A stretch of DNA of 64,000 nucleotides, taken from an uncultured Oscillibacter sp. GTDB taxonomy: Bacteria; Bacillota; Clostridia; Oscillospirales; Oscillospiraceae. A program made the position numbers and the translations under genes. Every line of letters begins with the position of its first letter. Position 1 is the stretch's first letter. Location: assembly GCA_910587705.1 (NCBI GenBank), contig CAJUMX010000004.1:124001-188000 (forward strand). The letters run 5' to 3'. Below are positions 16,779 to 25,593 of this stretch, one piece after another. The notes beneath the pieces are model-generated. The model was given only the letters and a program-made list of their open reading frames with translations. It had not been told where the DNA came from and did not search any database.

Positions 16779-17365
16779 AAAACCCCTTAAGGGGCCCGAA
16801 AGGTTTGCCGGCCGCATTTCTTTCATGGGTCACCCCTTAAGGGGTTTTTCGTCATAACTTCTGATGCCTCTTAAACGTGGCCGCATGATATTCTCTTGCC
16901 CCAAAATGCCGGTTTCCATATTTTCGCTTTAAATTCGCAAGTCGTCGCATATTGGTCAAATATCATCAAATCGCTCTTCCCTTTATAGATTCCCTACAAT
17001 CCGTGATACACTGTACTTCAGAGGTATAGTGACCTGTTGATGAATATGATCTGGACACGCTTCCGCTTTTAAAATTTCTACGCCCTTCTACTGACACAGT
17101 TTTCGCAATATTTCTCCGATAGCCTGCTTAAATTACACATATATCTTCACCCTACGGTATGTCGCCACAAATGCAATGTGGGTATCGACACTTCTAGCTT
17201 GTATGTTCTAAACTACGTATGTCTTTATCTTTCAGGTCAAATGCCTCCCTATTTTCGCATTTGTGTGGTCGGCAAACCACTTCTACTTTAACTGTGAGCT
17301 TTTTCCTTTTCTACTTTTCCATCACTATAAGCTGTTTTTTAACCTCGACCTAGCCAAGGCGTGTC
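16779..17365 (-). mobile_element. Decayed IS200/IS605-type element
   Basis: The region between the convergent M56 and EamA genes is a dead IS200 copy. Its transposase relic is listed separately. At the tnpA 3' side, AAAACCCCTTAAGGGG (16779-16794) and its exact reverse complement (16833-16848) form a 16-bp stem like the terminal hairpins of these elements; the pair could also act as a terminator. On the other side a small hairpin, GTGGT/ACCAC, sits near 17270, followed by a terminal stretch with CTCGACCTAGCC that recurs in the second relic near 56720. No target-site duplication is expected for this family. Confidence 0.68.
16858..17241 (-). pseudogene. tnpA: IS200-type transposase TnpA, inactivated
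   Basis: Reading the minus strand, fragments of a Y1 (HUH) transposase appear in order, broken by stops and frame changes: KDKDIRSLEHTS, then RRVKIYV, FKQAIGEILRKLC, KGVEILKAEACPDHIH, PLKYSVSRIVGNL and finally an ENMETGILG stretch. These match the intact family from the N-terminal SLxHTxW block through the IS200 HUH-type motif (DHIH here) to the GNRxFW region. At least five in-frame stops and one frameshift make it non-functional. The family is recognised from memory of the conserved order, not from a search. Confidence 0.72.
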
Positions 17366-17377
17366 CCGGTTGTCGTT

Positions 17378-18241
17378 TCAGCCCCGAAGCATCACCAGCG
17401 TCCCCCCGGTGACCAGCGCCAGCCCTAGCGCCGCCTTCCGGCTCAACCTCTCGTGAAAGACGAGACCGGAGAAAGCCACTGTCACCAGGATACTCAACTT
17501 GTCGATGGGCACCACCACACTGGCGGGCCCATCCTGCAAGGCCCGGTAGTAGCACAGCCAGGAGGCCCCCGTGGCCAGTCCCGACAGGCAAATCAAGCCC
17601 AGCTCCTCCCTGGGAACCGTCCGAAGGGCAGCCCCCTTCCCGGTGATAAAAACCATCGCCCAGGCCATAATTAGCACCACGCCGGTGCGGATGGCCGTGC
17701 CCAGGTTGGAGTCCACGCCGCGGATACCCAGCTTGCCCAAGATGGCGGTCAGGCTGGCAAACACAGCGGAGCCCAGGGCATAGGGCAGCCAGGGGCCGGA
17801 GCTCTTCCCGGTCTCCTCTCCCGCCTTTTTCTCAATCATCAGACAGGTCCCCGCCCCAACGCCAACCATGCCCAGGGCTTTGTATACGCTGACGGGCTCT
17901 CGCAGGAGGACAAAGGCCAGGAGAATGGTCAGTACCGTGCTGCTCTTGTCCACTGGCGTAACCTTATTCACGTCTCCCAGCTGCAACGCCCGGAAGTAGC
18001 ACAGCCAGGAGGCCCCGGTAGCCAGGCCGGAGAGAACCAAAAACAGCAGCGTCTTTCCCCCGACGGTCTCTATGTCGGACTGGGCCCCGGTGAGGAATAC
18101 CATTGCCCAGGAAAAGACCAGCACAATGACCGTGCGGATGGCCGTGGCTACGGTAGAGTCCGTTCGGCGGACGCCGCACTTTGCCAAAATGGCGGTAAGC
18201 CCCGCAAAAAACGCGGAAGCAAACGCAAACAGGAGCCACAT
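17378..18241 (-). CDS. EamA-family (DMT superfamily) transporter
   Basis: This inner-membrane transporter has ten predicted helices, made of two EamA repeats of five. The duplication is visible: FAGLTAILAKCGVRRTDS in the first half against FASLTAILGKLGIRGVDS in the second, and LSGLATGASWLCYFRALQ against LSGLATGASWLCYYRALQ. At 287 aa it is the normal family length. ATG 18241 is the only good start; no strong ribosome-binding site is seen. The substrate cannot be read from sequence; members export metabolites or amino acids. Confidence 0.88.
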   Translation of the reverse strand: MWLLFAFASAFFAGLTAILAKCGVRRTDSTVATAIRTVIVLVFSWAMVFLTGAQSDIETVGGKTLLFLVLSGLATGASWLCYFRALQLGDVNKVTPVDKSSTVLTILLAFVLLREPVSVYKALGMVGVGAGTCLMIEKKAGEETGKSSGPWLPYALGSAVFASLTAILGKLGIRGVDSNLGTAIRTGVVLIMAWAMVFITGKGAALRTVPREELGLICLSGLATGASWLCYYRALQDGPASVVVPIDKLSILVTVAFSGLVFHERLSRKAALGLALVTGGTLVMLRG

Positions 18242-18378
18242 GAAATCATCTTCTTTTCAGAGAATTCGGAAATTGCCCTGCCGCTTTTGCGGCCGGTCCT
18301 TCTTCCGAGGCCATTATAGCATAGGCCTGGAAATTTTTACAGCGCGTACAAAAATTTTTCCCGTTTGCGTTTTACTTC

Positions 18379-18406
18379 TTGACTTTGACAAATAAATTAG
18401 TAAAAT
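18379..18406 (+). promoter_or_regulatory. Promoter of the tRNA-Pro gene
   Basis: TTGACT (18379-18384) and TAAAAT (18401-18406) are separated by 16 bp, about 75 bp before the tRNA. The surrounding sequence is AT-rich compared with the genes around it. Confidence 0.55.
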
Positions 18407-18479
18407 GGTAATGGTATAAGGACGGTTGCGGCTCTTCAATGCCGGTCCGTTTGCTTTAGCGGTGGAAAGCCGCCGATAT

Positions 18480-18555
18480 CCGGGATTAGCGCAGTTGGTA
18501 GCGCGGGTGGTTTGGGACCATCAGGTCGGGAGTTCGAGTCTCCCATCTCGGACCA
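18480..18555 (+). tRNA. tRNA-Pro (anticodon TGG)
   Basis: This 76-nt gene folds into a full cloverleaf. The acceptor stem is CCGGGAT paired with ATCTCGG, the D arm is GCGC-AGTTGGTA-GCGC, the anticodon loop is TTTGGGA with TGG at positions 34-36, and the T arm is GGGAG-TTCGAGT-CTCCC. The CCA end is encoded. The recombinase fragment directly downstream is consistent with use of this tRNA as an integration site. Confidence 0.95.
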
Positions 18556-18563
18556 TTGTAGAC

Positions 18564-18605
18564 AAAGCCTGCGTTTAACGATAGTTATACGCAGGTTTTG
18601 TTTTT
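18564..18605 (+). terminator. Terminator of tRNA-Pro
   Basis: An 11-bp stem with one G-T pair (18564-18574 with 18589-18599) is followed by GTTTTTCTTGTT, 8 nt after the tRNA 3' end. Confidence 0.75.
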
Positions 18606-18670
18606 CTTGTTGGAATTGTATTAAAATTGATGCTGGAATTGGCTATAATTACATATCGCACATGTTGGCA

Positions 18671-18718
18671 AGCAGATTTAAGGAAATTAGCTCTCCCTTA
18701 AATCTGCTTTTATTTATG
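18671..18718 (+). terminator. Orphan hairpin and T-run upstream of the recombinase fragment
   Basis: A perfect 13-bp stem (18671-18683 with 18696-18708) is followed by TTTATTTATGTTTT. No ORF ends before it. It may close a short untranslated transcript or be a leftover of the integrated element. Confidence 0.5.
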
Positions 18719-18738
18719 TTTTAGAAAGTGAGGCAGCT

Positions 18739-19116
18739 ATGAAACTTCCATATGGCTATGTTTTAAATGGGGAAGAAATCGCGATTCATGAGGAAAGGGC
18801 AGATGTTGTTCGCAGTATATTCGAGTATTATCTCGCAGGAGCCAGCTTGGGGAAAATCGTTGATATACTCTTTGTAAGGGGAGTTTCTTCCCCGACAGGG
18901 AATCCCAAATGGACCAGAGCGGCTGTTGATAAGCTCTTGGCCAATAAGAAATACATCCCAATCGTTGGTATAAGCGAGTATATGGATGTTCAATTTGAAA
19001 AGGATCGCCGATGTAATGTGGATTATGACAAAGCCGGACATCCGAGGAAATCAACCAGATATCGGTCCCCGTCCATAGAAAGAAGGATTCCTAACCTTAA
19101 GACAACACGCGAGTGA
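18739..19116 (+). CDS. Large serine recombinase fragment (recombinase domain only)
   Basis: The 125 aa match the middle 'Recombinase' domain of large serine integrases: PYGYVLNGEE, then VVRSIFEYYLAGASLGKI, then GNPKWTRAAVDKLLANKKY. The N-terminal resolvase domain with the catalytic serine and the C-terminal zinc-ribbon/coiled-coil part are missing, so it cannot recombine DNA alone. The region is clearly more AT-rich than its neighbours, a sign of transfer. An upstream AAAGTGAGG could drive translation, so it may still be expressed as a DNA-binding remnant. Its place next to tRNA-Pro marks the edge of an accessory region. Confidence 0.75.
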   Translation: MKLPYGYVLNGEEIAIHEERADVVRSIFEYYLAGASLGKIVDILFVRGVSSPTGNPKWTRAAVDKLLANKKYIPIVGISEYMDVQFEKDRRCNVDYDKAGHPRKSTRYRSPSIERRIPNLKTTRE

Positions 19117-19163
19117 ACTTCTTTTGCCAAGCACGGACGCGTCCTCCCGTCCAATCCGCCCGC

Positions 19164-20678
19164 TCATAGCTCCTCCAGGGCGGCAATCTCCGTCAAAAGC
19201 TCCTGTTTTCTCTGATAGAACAACAGGTTCTGGTTGTGCTTGAAATAGGCATCACAGCCAAACTTCGAGATAAACTTCGCACAGTAATAACGCACAGTCA
19301 GCTCCGTCACCAGAATCAGCATCTCCTGCCCATCCTCAAACACCTCCTCCACAAATTGAAACAGGTTCTCCAGCCGTATCTTGATTTTAGCAATCTCATC
19401 CTTGTGAGCCACCGTAGATGCGTCGTAAGCCGCCTTAATCCTCTGGAAGGCTTCTTGGTTCTCCGAAACGCCGCTGCGGTTCAGTGCATCCAGGATATCC
19501 TCCAGAAAACGAATCACGTAGTTGTAGGAATAACTGGTTTCATAGTCAATGGAGTTTGCCTTCTGTCCCAGGCGCAGGGCCGTTTGCTCCGCGTCCAGAT
19601 GCCTGTGCAGGACGGTCACATAGGAGGTCCCAGCCTGGTTCAGCTGGGTTTTTACCTGCTTGAGGACCCGCAAATTTTCCAGAATCGCATTGTCTGTCTC
19701 CGCCGCACGGCGCATCTCCGCGTTCATGGCGTCGATCAGCAGCCCCAACAGGCTGAGCCGCTCGTCAAACCGCGCCGCCCGCGCCCGGTTCCGAATGGAG
19801 CCGGAGGCCGCGCCGTTCAGGATGTCCTCGATCTGATAGTCGGATTTATATTTATTGTAGAGGTCGTAATAAACCGCGAACTCCCGTGCTACGGCGGGAT
19901 TTTGCAGATACTGGGCCGTGAGCTTCTGGTCCACGGTCAGGCCGTGCCGCTCGTAGAGCTTGATCATCTCCGAGAGGTCCTCCCAGCCCCGGGCGGTGAC
20001 AAAGCTCTTGCGGTCCACCGTGGTTTCCACGATGTAAAAATAGTTCTTTTTAATTTCAAGAAACGTCAGAATCGACCCATGGATGCCCTTTTTATAGGCG
20101 TATTCCTTCCAAACCTCATAGTCCGGCTCCACGTCCACCCGCTTCAGGCGGTCCCAGGTGACGATGTCGAATTCCCGGACGGATTTGTTATATTCCGGCG
20201 GATTTCCCGCCGTGACGACGATCCATCCCTCGGGAACCCGGTGGGTGCCAAAGACCTTGTACTGCAAAAATTGCAGCATGGAGGGGGCCAGGGTTTCCGA
20301 GACACAGTTGATCTCGTCCAAAAACAAAATACCCTCCCGGCAGCCCGTCTCCTTGCGCAGCTTATAGACGGAGGCGATGATCTCGCTCATGGTGTACTCG
20401 GAGACGCTGAACTCCTCCCCGTCAAACTCTTCTTTCCGGATAAAGGGCAGGCCCAGGGCGCTCTGGCGAGTGTGGTGGGTCATGGAATAGGAGACCAGGC
20501 CCACGTTCAGCTCCTGAGCGATCTGCTCCATGATGGCGGTCTTGCCGATGCCGGGTGCGCCGATCATGAAAACAGGGCGCTGGCGTTCGATGGGGATGAC
20601 GTAGTTTCCAAACTCGTCCTTAGAGAAATAGGCCGTGACGGCGTTTTTGATTTGTTCCTTCGCTTCTTTGATGTTCAT
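19164..20678 (-). CDS. MoxR-type AAA+ ATPase (module A)
   Basis: This is a predicted cytoplasmic AAA+ ATPase that should work with the VWA protein of the same operon, as MoxR-VWA pairs act as protein-remodelling chaperones. Walker A is GAPGIGKT (40-47) and Walker B is ILFLDEIN (117-124), with sensor-1 TAGNPPEYN after it. The rest (about residues 280-504) is helical and has no family name that I know. It is closely related over its whole length to the ATPase at 45036-46565. Last gene of the minus-strand cluster; it starts 15 nt after the LRR gene stop behind GGAGGGTTTCCC. The client protein is unknown. Confidence 0.87.
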   Translation of the reverse strand: MNIKEAKEQIKNAVTAYFSKDEFGNYVIPIERQRPVFMIGAPGIGKTAIMEQIAQELNVGLVSYSMTHHTRQSALGLPFIRKEEFDGEEFSVSEYTMSEIIASVYKLRKETGCREGILFLDEINCVSETLAPSMLQFLQYKVFGTHRVPEGWIVVTAGNPPEYNKSVREFDIVTWDRLKRVDVEPDYEVWKEYAYKKGIHGSILTFLEIKKNYFYIVETTVDRKSFVTARGWEDLSEMIKLYERHGLTVDQKLTAQYLQNPAVAREFAVYYDLYNKYKSDYQIEDILNGAASGSIRNRARAARFDERLSLLGLLIDAMNAEMRRAAETDNAILENLRVLKQVKTQLNQAGTSYVTVLHRHLDAEQTALRLGQKANSIDYETSYSYNYVIRFLEDILDALNRSGVSENQEAFQRIKAAYDASTVAHKDEIAKIKIRLENLFQFVEEVFEDGQEMLILVTELTVRYYCAKFISKFGCDAYFKHNQNLLFYQRKQELLTEIAALEEL

Positions 20679-20693
20679 GGGAAACCCTCCGGT

Positions 20694-22379
20694 TTACAGC
20701 TTGTAGCTCTTGCCGGAGTCCGCCGCATTGAGGAATTGGTGGGCGTACTCCAGCACTACCGCTTTGGCGGCGTTGTTCTTCTGTTTGTCGCACTCCTCCA
20801 GCAGCAGGTCCACGTCCTTCCGGGAGATCATCTTCTCGGCAAACATGAGCTGTAAAAGCTCCTCGTGCCGGACAGCATCGGGGTAGAGCTTTTTCTTATG
20901 GCCCTTGATGTACTCGAGATACTCCGCCTTGATTTCCTCGTCCAATTCCATGCCGTCCAGGCACGCCTTGGCAAAACCCGCACACGCCTCAGGCTTGTTC
21001 GCCGGTGCAAACTCATCAATGGGGATATGGGGCGCGATGATTGCCGGGCGGCTGCCCTCAAATACGGACTTGTCGATCTCCTCGACGCTCTTTGGAATGG
21101 TCACGCTCTGAAGGTTTGCACAGTCCCGGAACGTGCCGCGGCCGATTTCCGTGATACCCTCCGGAATGACCACGTTCGTTTCTCTCCCCTGGTATTTGAT
21201 CAGAAAATGGTCCACGACTGCAAACTCCCCCAATTTTTTGAGCCATAGGGTGTTCTCGAAAAGCGCAAGGGCGATCCTTGCGACGCATCTGGGGATGGCG
21301 ACATTGGTAATATTGGGGGAATTATAGAATATGTCATGCTCAATTCCTGGCGCATCCTCCCGGTCTTGAAACGTCACGCTGGTCAGGTTCTCACATTCGC
21401 AGAAAGCACTCTCTTCAATCGACTGGACGCTCTTTGGGATGGTTACGCTTTGAAGGCTGGATTCCCCGAAGGCATAGAATCTGATTTTCCTCACACTCTC
21501 CGGGATGGTCACGCTGGCCAGGCCCTCGCAGCCGGTGAATGCCTGGTTGTCAATTTCCTTCACGCCCTCCGGGATCACCACATCCCCGCCGGGGCCCTTG
21601 TATTCCGTCAGAACGCCCTTGGGGGAAATGTCAAAATCCGGATCGATGTTTATGGGAGTTTTCTTCCGAGGTGCCGCGGTCTTGCGCGTTTGCGCCGCTT
21701 TCTTCACGGGGGCCCCCGAATCCAGGTAACGGGCTTTGTATTCCATAATTTTCTCTTTTGCTTCACCACTGCGGTCAACGACTGACGCCATTTGTGACAT
21801 CCACTCGATATCTGCCGGTTTCACCGCCCCTGTCTCAAAGAGAAAGCGGAGTGTGTCGTCGTCCCCAATGGTTGAATAAGACACAAGTCTCTTTTTCTGG
21901 CTCTTGATATACCGGAGATTTTCCGCTTTCATCTCCTCATCCATCTCCATATTCTCCAGATACGCTTTGACAAAACCATGAAACGCTTTCTCTTTGTCCC
22001 ACTTTTCCAGCTTTGAAATGGGGAAATTAGGCATGGTCAAATCAGGACAGCAGGAAAACGCCGATTTGCCGATTTCCTTCACTCTCCCTGGAATGGTCAA
22101 ATTTTTCAGTCTCCCACAGTCGGCAAAGGCATATCTGCCGATCGTTCTTACGCTCTCGGGGGCCACAACCTTTTGCAGGTTCTCGCAGCTGCGAAAGGCA
22201 AAGTTCCCGATTTCCGTCACACCCTCCGGGATGATTACGCTTTTCAGGCTTTTGCAGCCGTAAAAGGCACGCTCTCCAATTGCCTTTACGCCTTCCGGGA
22301 TCACCACATCCCCGCCGGGGCCGTTGTATTTGGTTAGTACGCCCTTTTTCGTAATGACAAATTCCTGCTTAGTTTTCAT
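20694..22379 (-). CDS. Cytoplasmic BspA-type leucine-rich repeat protein (copy 1)
   Basis: This 561-aa protein is built of two LRR_5 blocks (about residues 10-115 and 250-440) with repeats of the form VVIPEGVKAIGERAFYGCKSL, each followed by a helical segment (YLENMEMDEEMKAENLRYIK and CLDGMELDEEIKAEYLEYIK). A Lys/Arg-rich linker lies near 225-245. There is no signal peptide, membrane helix or wall anchor, unlike surface BspA proteins, so it probably acts inside the cell. It ends GKSYKL, like the other LRR proteins linked to VWA genes here. It is a tandem copy of the gene upstream. The role is unknown; an adaptor for the AAA+/VWA machine is plausible. Confidence 0.82.
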   Translation of the reverse strand: MKTKQEFVITKKGVLTKYNGPGGDVVIPEGVKAIGERAFYGCKSLKSVIIPEGVTEIGNFAFRSCENLQKVVAPESVRTIGRYAFADCGRLKNLTIPGRVKEIGKSAFSCCPDLTMPNFPISKLEKWDKEKAFHGFVKAYLENMEMDEEMKAENLRYIKSQKKRLVSYSTIGDDDTLRFLFETGAVKPADIEWMSQMASVVDRSGEAKEKIMEYKARYLDSGAPVKKAAQTRKTAAPRKKTPINIDPDFDISPKGVLTEYKGPGGDVVIPEGVKEIDNQAFTGCEGLASVTIPESVRKIRFYAFGESSLQSVTIPKSVQSIEESAFCECENLTSVTFQDREDAPGIEHDIFYNSPNITNVAIPRCVARIALALFENTLWLKKLGEFAVVDHFLIKYQGRETNVVIPEGITEIGRGTFRDCANLQSVTIPKSVEEIDKSVFEGSRPAIIAPHIPIDEFAPANKPEACAGFAKACLDGMELDEEIKAEYLEYIKGHKKKLYPDAVRHEELLQLMFAEKMISRKDVDLLLEECDKQKNNAAKAVVLEYAHQFLNAADSGKSYKL

Positions 22380-22426
22380 GATAAATGCCTCCTATAAAAT
22401 ATTGTTTATATTGCTTAACCCCCGGT

Positions 22427-24139
22427 TTACAGCTTGTAGGTTTTGTCGGTATCTGCCGCGCCAAGGAATTGGTGGGCGTACTCCAGCACCGCCGCTTTGG
22501 CGGTGGCGTTCTTTTGTTTTTCACACTCCTCCAGAAGCAAGTCCACATCCTTCCGGGAGATCATCTTCTCGGCAAACATGAGCTGTAAAAGCTCCTCGTG
22601 CCGGACAGCATCGGGGTAGAGCTTTTTCTTATGGCCCTTGATGTACTCGAGATACTCCGCCTTGATTTCCTCGTCCAATTCCATGCCGTCCAGGCACGCC
22701 TTGGCAAAACCCGCACACGCCTCAGGCTTGTTCGCCGGTGCAAACTCATCAATGGGGATATGGGGCGCGATGATTGCCGGGCGGCTGCCCTCAAATACGG
22801 ACTTGTCGATCTCCTCGACGCTCTTTGGAATGGTCACGCTCTGAAGGTTTGCACAGTCCCGGAACGTGCCGCGGCCGATTTCCGTGATACCCTCCGGAAT
22901 GACCACGTTCTCTTTTCTCCCCTGATATTTAATCAGAAACTGATCGACAGTGGCAAACTCCCCCAATTTTTTGAGCCATAGAGTGTCCTCGAAAAGCACA
23001 AAAGCGATCCTTGCGACGCATCTGGGGATGGTGACATTGGTAATATTGCAGGAATTACTGAATATGTTCAGCTCAATTCCTGACGCGTCCTCCCGGTCCT
23101 GAAACGTCACGCTGGTCAGGTTCTCACAATCGCAGAAAGCACTTGCTCCAATCGACCGGACGCTCTTCGGGATGGTTACGCTTTGAATGCTGGATTCCCC
23201 GAAGGCATAGTTGCTGATTTTCCTCACACTTTCCGGGATGGTCACGCTGGCCAGGCCCTCGCAGTCACTGAATGCCTCGTTGCCGATTTCCTTCACGCCC
23301 TCCGGGATCACCACATCCCCGCCGGGACCCTTGTATTCCGTCAGAACGCCCTTTGGGGAAATGTCAAAATCCGGATCGATGTTTATGGGAATTTTCTTCC
23401 GGGGCGCCGCGGTCTTGCGCGGCTGGGTCGCTTTCTTCGCAGGGGCCGCCGAATCCAGGTAACGGGCTTTGTATTTCATAATTTTCTCTTTTGTTTCACC
23501 ACTACGGTCAACGACTGACGCCATTTGTAACATCCCCTCGATATCTGCCGGCTCCACCACCCCTGTCTCAAAGAGAAAGCGGAGCATGCCGTCGTCCCCA
23601 ATGGTTGAATAAGACACAAGTTTCTTTTTCTGGCTCTTGATATACCGGAGATTTTCCGCTTTCATCTCCTCATCCATCTCCATATTCTCCAGATACGCTT
23701 TGACAAAGCCATTAAACACATTCTGGTCTTTAAGCACATTCTGTCTGTATATCTTATTAATTTCTGAAATAGGGAAATTGGGTACAGTCAAAACAGTGTC
23801 CCAGAGGCAGCCTTTAAACGCAAATTTGCCGATTTCCTCCACTCTCCCCGGAATGGTTAAATATTCCAGGCTCTCACAGTCTCCAAAGGCATACCTGCCG
23901 ATTATTTTTACGCTCTTGGGGACCGTAACCTCCCGCATCTCCGTGCAGCCGCGAAAGGCAAAGCCGCCGATTTTTGTCACACCCTCCGGGATGGTGACGC
24001 TTTCCAGGCTTTTGCAGCCGTAAAAAGCACGCTCTCCGATTGCCTTTACGCCTTCCGGGATCACCACATCCCCGCCGGGGCCGTTGTATTTGGTTAGTAC
24101 GCCCTTTTTCGTAATGACAAATTCCTGCTTAGTTTTCAT
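22427..24139 (-). CDS. Cytoplasmic BspA-type leucine-rich repeat protein (copy 2)
   Basis: This 570-aa paralogue has the same layout as the downstream copy: LRR_5 block, helical spacer, basic linker, second LRR block, helical C-terminus ending DKTYKL. Differences concentrate in the first block after residue 60, in an insertion near NKIYRQNVLKDQNVF, and on exposed positions of the second block. The start is ATG 24139 behind AGGAGGCATTTATC, identical to copy 1. It begins 26 nt after the VWA stop, so all these genes probably share one transcript. No secretion signal is present. Confidence 0.82.
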   Translation of the reverse strand: MKTKQEFVITKKGVLTKYNGPGGDVVIPEGVKAIGERAFYGCKSLESVTIPEGVTKIGGFAFRGCTEMREVTVPKSVKIIGRYAFGDCESLEYLTIPGRVEEIGKFAFKGCLWDTVLTVPNFPISEINKIYRQNVLKDQNVFNGFVKAYLENMEMDEEMKAENLRYIKSQKKKLVSYSTIGDDGMLRFLFETGVVEPADIEGMLQMASVVDRSGETKEKIMKYKARYLDSAAPAKKATQPRKTAAPRKKIPINIDPDFDISPKGVLTEYKGPGGDVVIPEGVKEIGNEAFSDCEGLASVTIPESVRKISNYAFGESSIQSVTIPKSVRSIGASAFCDCENLTSVTFQDREDASGIELNIFSNSCNITNVTIPRCVARIAFVLFEDTLWLKKLGEFATVDQFLIKYQGRKENVVIPEGITEIGRGTFRDCANLQSVTIPKSVEEIDKSVFEGSRPAIIAPHIPIDEFAPANKPEACAGFAKACLDGMELDEEIKAEYLEYIKGHKKKLYPDAVRHEELLQLMFAEKMISRKDVDLLLEECEKQKNATAKAAVLEYAHQFLGAADTDKTYKL

Positions 24140-24165
24140 GATAAATGCCTCCTATAAAATATTGT

Positions 24166-25578
24166 TTAAATCTCATCCTGCTGCAGCACCAGCTTGATGG
24201 CCCATACGGGCACCTCCGGCTGGCCGTATTCGTCGTCGATAAAGACAAAGGCCGCGTCGTACTCCGGCTTCTTCTCCGGGAAGTCTCCGTATCCGTCGGT
24301 GAAATAAATCAGGCCCTTAAGATTGTCAAACTCCCCCTTTTTCCGCAGCTCGTCCACATACCGGAACACCGGGCGAAAGTCCGTCCCCCCGAAGCCTTTG
24401 AGGTGCATGGTTTTGAGGTATTCCTGAAACTCCTCCCAGGAGGTGATCTTGTGGTCCTCCTGGATGATCGTGTCACACTGGATGATATGGACGTTGATTT
24501 TGCTGAAAAAGCTCTCCTGCTGGGCCAGGATGTTATAGGTTTTCGTCAGGAAGGTCTGCACCAGCTCCCCCCGGACGGAGCCGGAGGTGTCGATGGCGAT
24601 GACAAAATCCTTGATTTTTTTGACCTCCTTGTACTCCAGAGGCTCAATGAGGGGGATATTTTCATAGAGCTGAAGGCCATAGGTATAGAAGATATAGTCA
24701 AACTCATCGTCATTGATCTGCATGTCCTCCCCCAGGACGGAGAATTTCCGCAGAAAGTCCGAGTAGTCGTATTTTTCCCGGTTGACCTCCTGGACGTTTT
24801 GGAGGAGGTTCGCGGCCCGGTCTCCCCAGGAGAGCTGGGAGGCAGTTTCCAAATCCACCTGGATTCGCTGGCTGATGGCCTGCCACTCGCCCTGGAGACC
24901 GCTGTCCGCCGCTCCACCTGCCGCTCCACCCATCGCAATTTCAGTGGTCATGGAGCCGGACGAAGCACCTTCACCGTCCTCTGAATCGCCGTCCTCTGCA
25001 TCGCCACCCGGCTCGGCAGCCGCAAGAAAAGCGTTTGCTAGCAGCGCAGGCGGCTCGTACCAGAGGCCGTGCTCGTCCCGGCAAAACAGATCATGAAGGC
25101 GCTGGTACTCCCCCGGGGACGGGGGCGCGTCCGTGAAGCGCTTGTACAGCCGCTCCGCCGTCAGCTTGCCGCCCTGTTCCAGCGCCGCCAGCTCCTCCGC
25201 CATGGCGGAGCCGGTCCGCGTCTCCAGCTGCTTCATGTTCAGTTCATTCAGGATGCCCTCCACCGCAATGTCGCAGGCCAGGTCCCACAAGTCGCAGTTG
25301 ATGGAGGGGTTTACAAAGGGATGGCTGAACACGCAGTGGAAAACGGAGTGGAGGAAGCTGTGGTTCAGCTCGCCGCCGCCCTGCTTGTAAAGCGCAAAGA
25401 TATAATTCGGATTGAAGCGGAGGCATTTCCCGTCTATGCCGAGGGTCTCCAGGTCCCCAGCTTGAAGCTCCGGCTTGCACAGGGCCAGATCCAAAAACCG
25501 GAAGGCCACCAGCAGCTCGTTCCGGGCGTATTTCAAAATCTGGACCGCCAGCTCCTCCGCCCGCTGTTGTCTTTCCAT
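24166..25578 (-). CDS. VWA-domain protein with degenerate DUF2201 metallopeptidase domain (module A)
   Basis: The N-terminal domain resembles the DUF2201 putative metallopeptidase, but the expected HExxH reads HSVFH, so the catalytic Glu is lost while both His remain. A Gly/Asp/Glu-rich linker (about residues 190-230) joins it to a C-terminal VWA-like domain. That domain has an intact metal-ion-dependent adhesion site: DTSGS near 320, then GGTDFRP and YFTDGYGD. At 470 aa it is a cytoplasmic protein without a signal peptide. In MoxR systems such VWA proteins recruit clients to the ATPase. A related gene lies at 42858-44207. Confidence 0.83.
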   Translation of the reverse strand: MERQQRAEELAVQILKYARNELLVAFRFLDLALCKPELQAGDLETLGIDGKCLRFNPNYIFALYKQGGGELNHSFLHSVFHCVFSHPFVNPSINCDLWDLACDIAVEGILNELNMKQLETRTGSAMAEELAALEQGGKLTAERLYKRFTDAPPSPGEYQRLHDLFCRDEHGLWYEPPALLANAFLAAAEPGGDAEDGDSEDGEGASSGSMTTEIAMGGAAGGAADSGLQGEWQAISQRIQVDLETASQLSWGDRAANLLQNVQEVNREKYDYSDFLRKFSVLGEDMQINDDEFDYIFYTYGLQLYENIPLIEPLEYKEVKKIKDFVIAIDTSGSVRGELVQTFLTKTYNILAQQESFFSKINVHIIQCDTIIQEDHKITSWEEFQEYLKTMHLKGFGGTDFRPVFRYVDELRKKGEFDNLKGLIYFTDGYGDFPEKKPEYDAAFVFIDDEYGQPEVPVWAIKLVLQQDEI

Positions 25579-25593
25579 GGCATACTTCCTCTC

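Larger units (their letters stand above)
20694..24168. repeat. Tandem gene duplication with long identical blocks
   Basis: The two LRR genes are a direct repeat with a period of about 1.73-1.76 kb. By eye, about 360 bp are identical (around 20815-21177 against 22548-22910). The 5' end is also identical and extends into the leader, ending at ATTGTTTA (to 22408 and 24168). The middle parts differ at many sites. The pattern fits recent gene conversion or duplication with selection on the repeat face. Confidence 0.88.
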
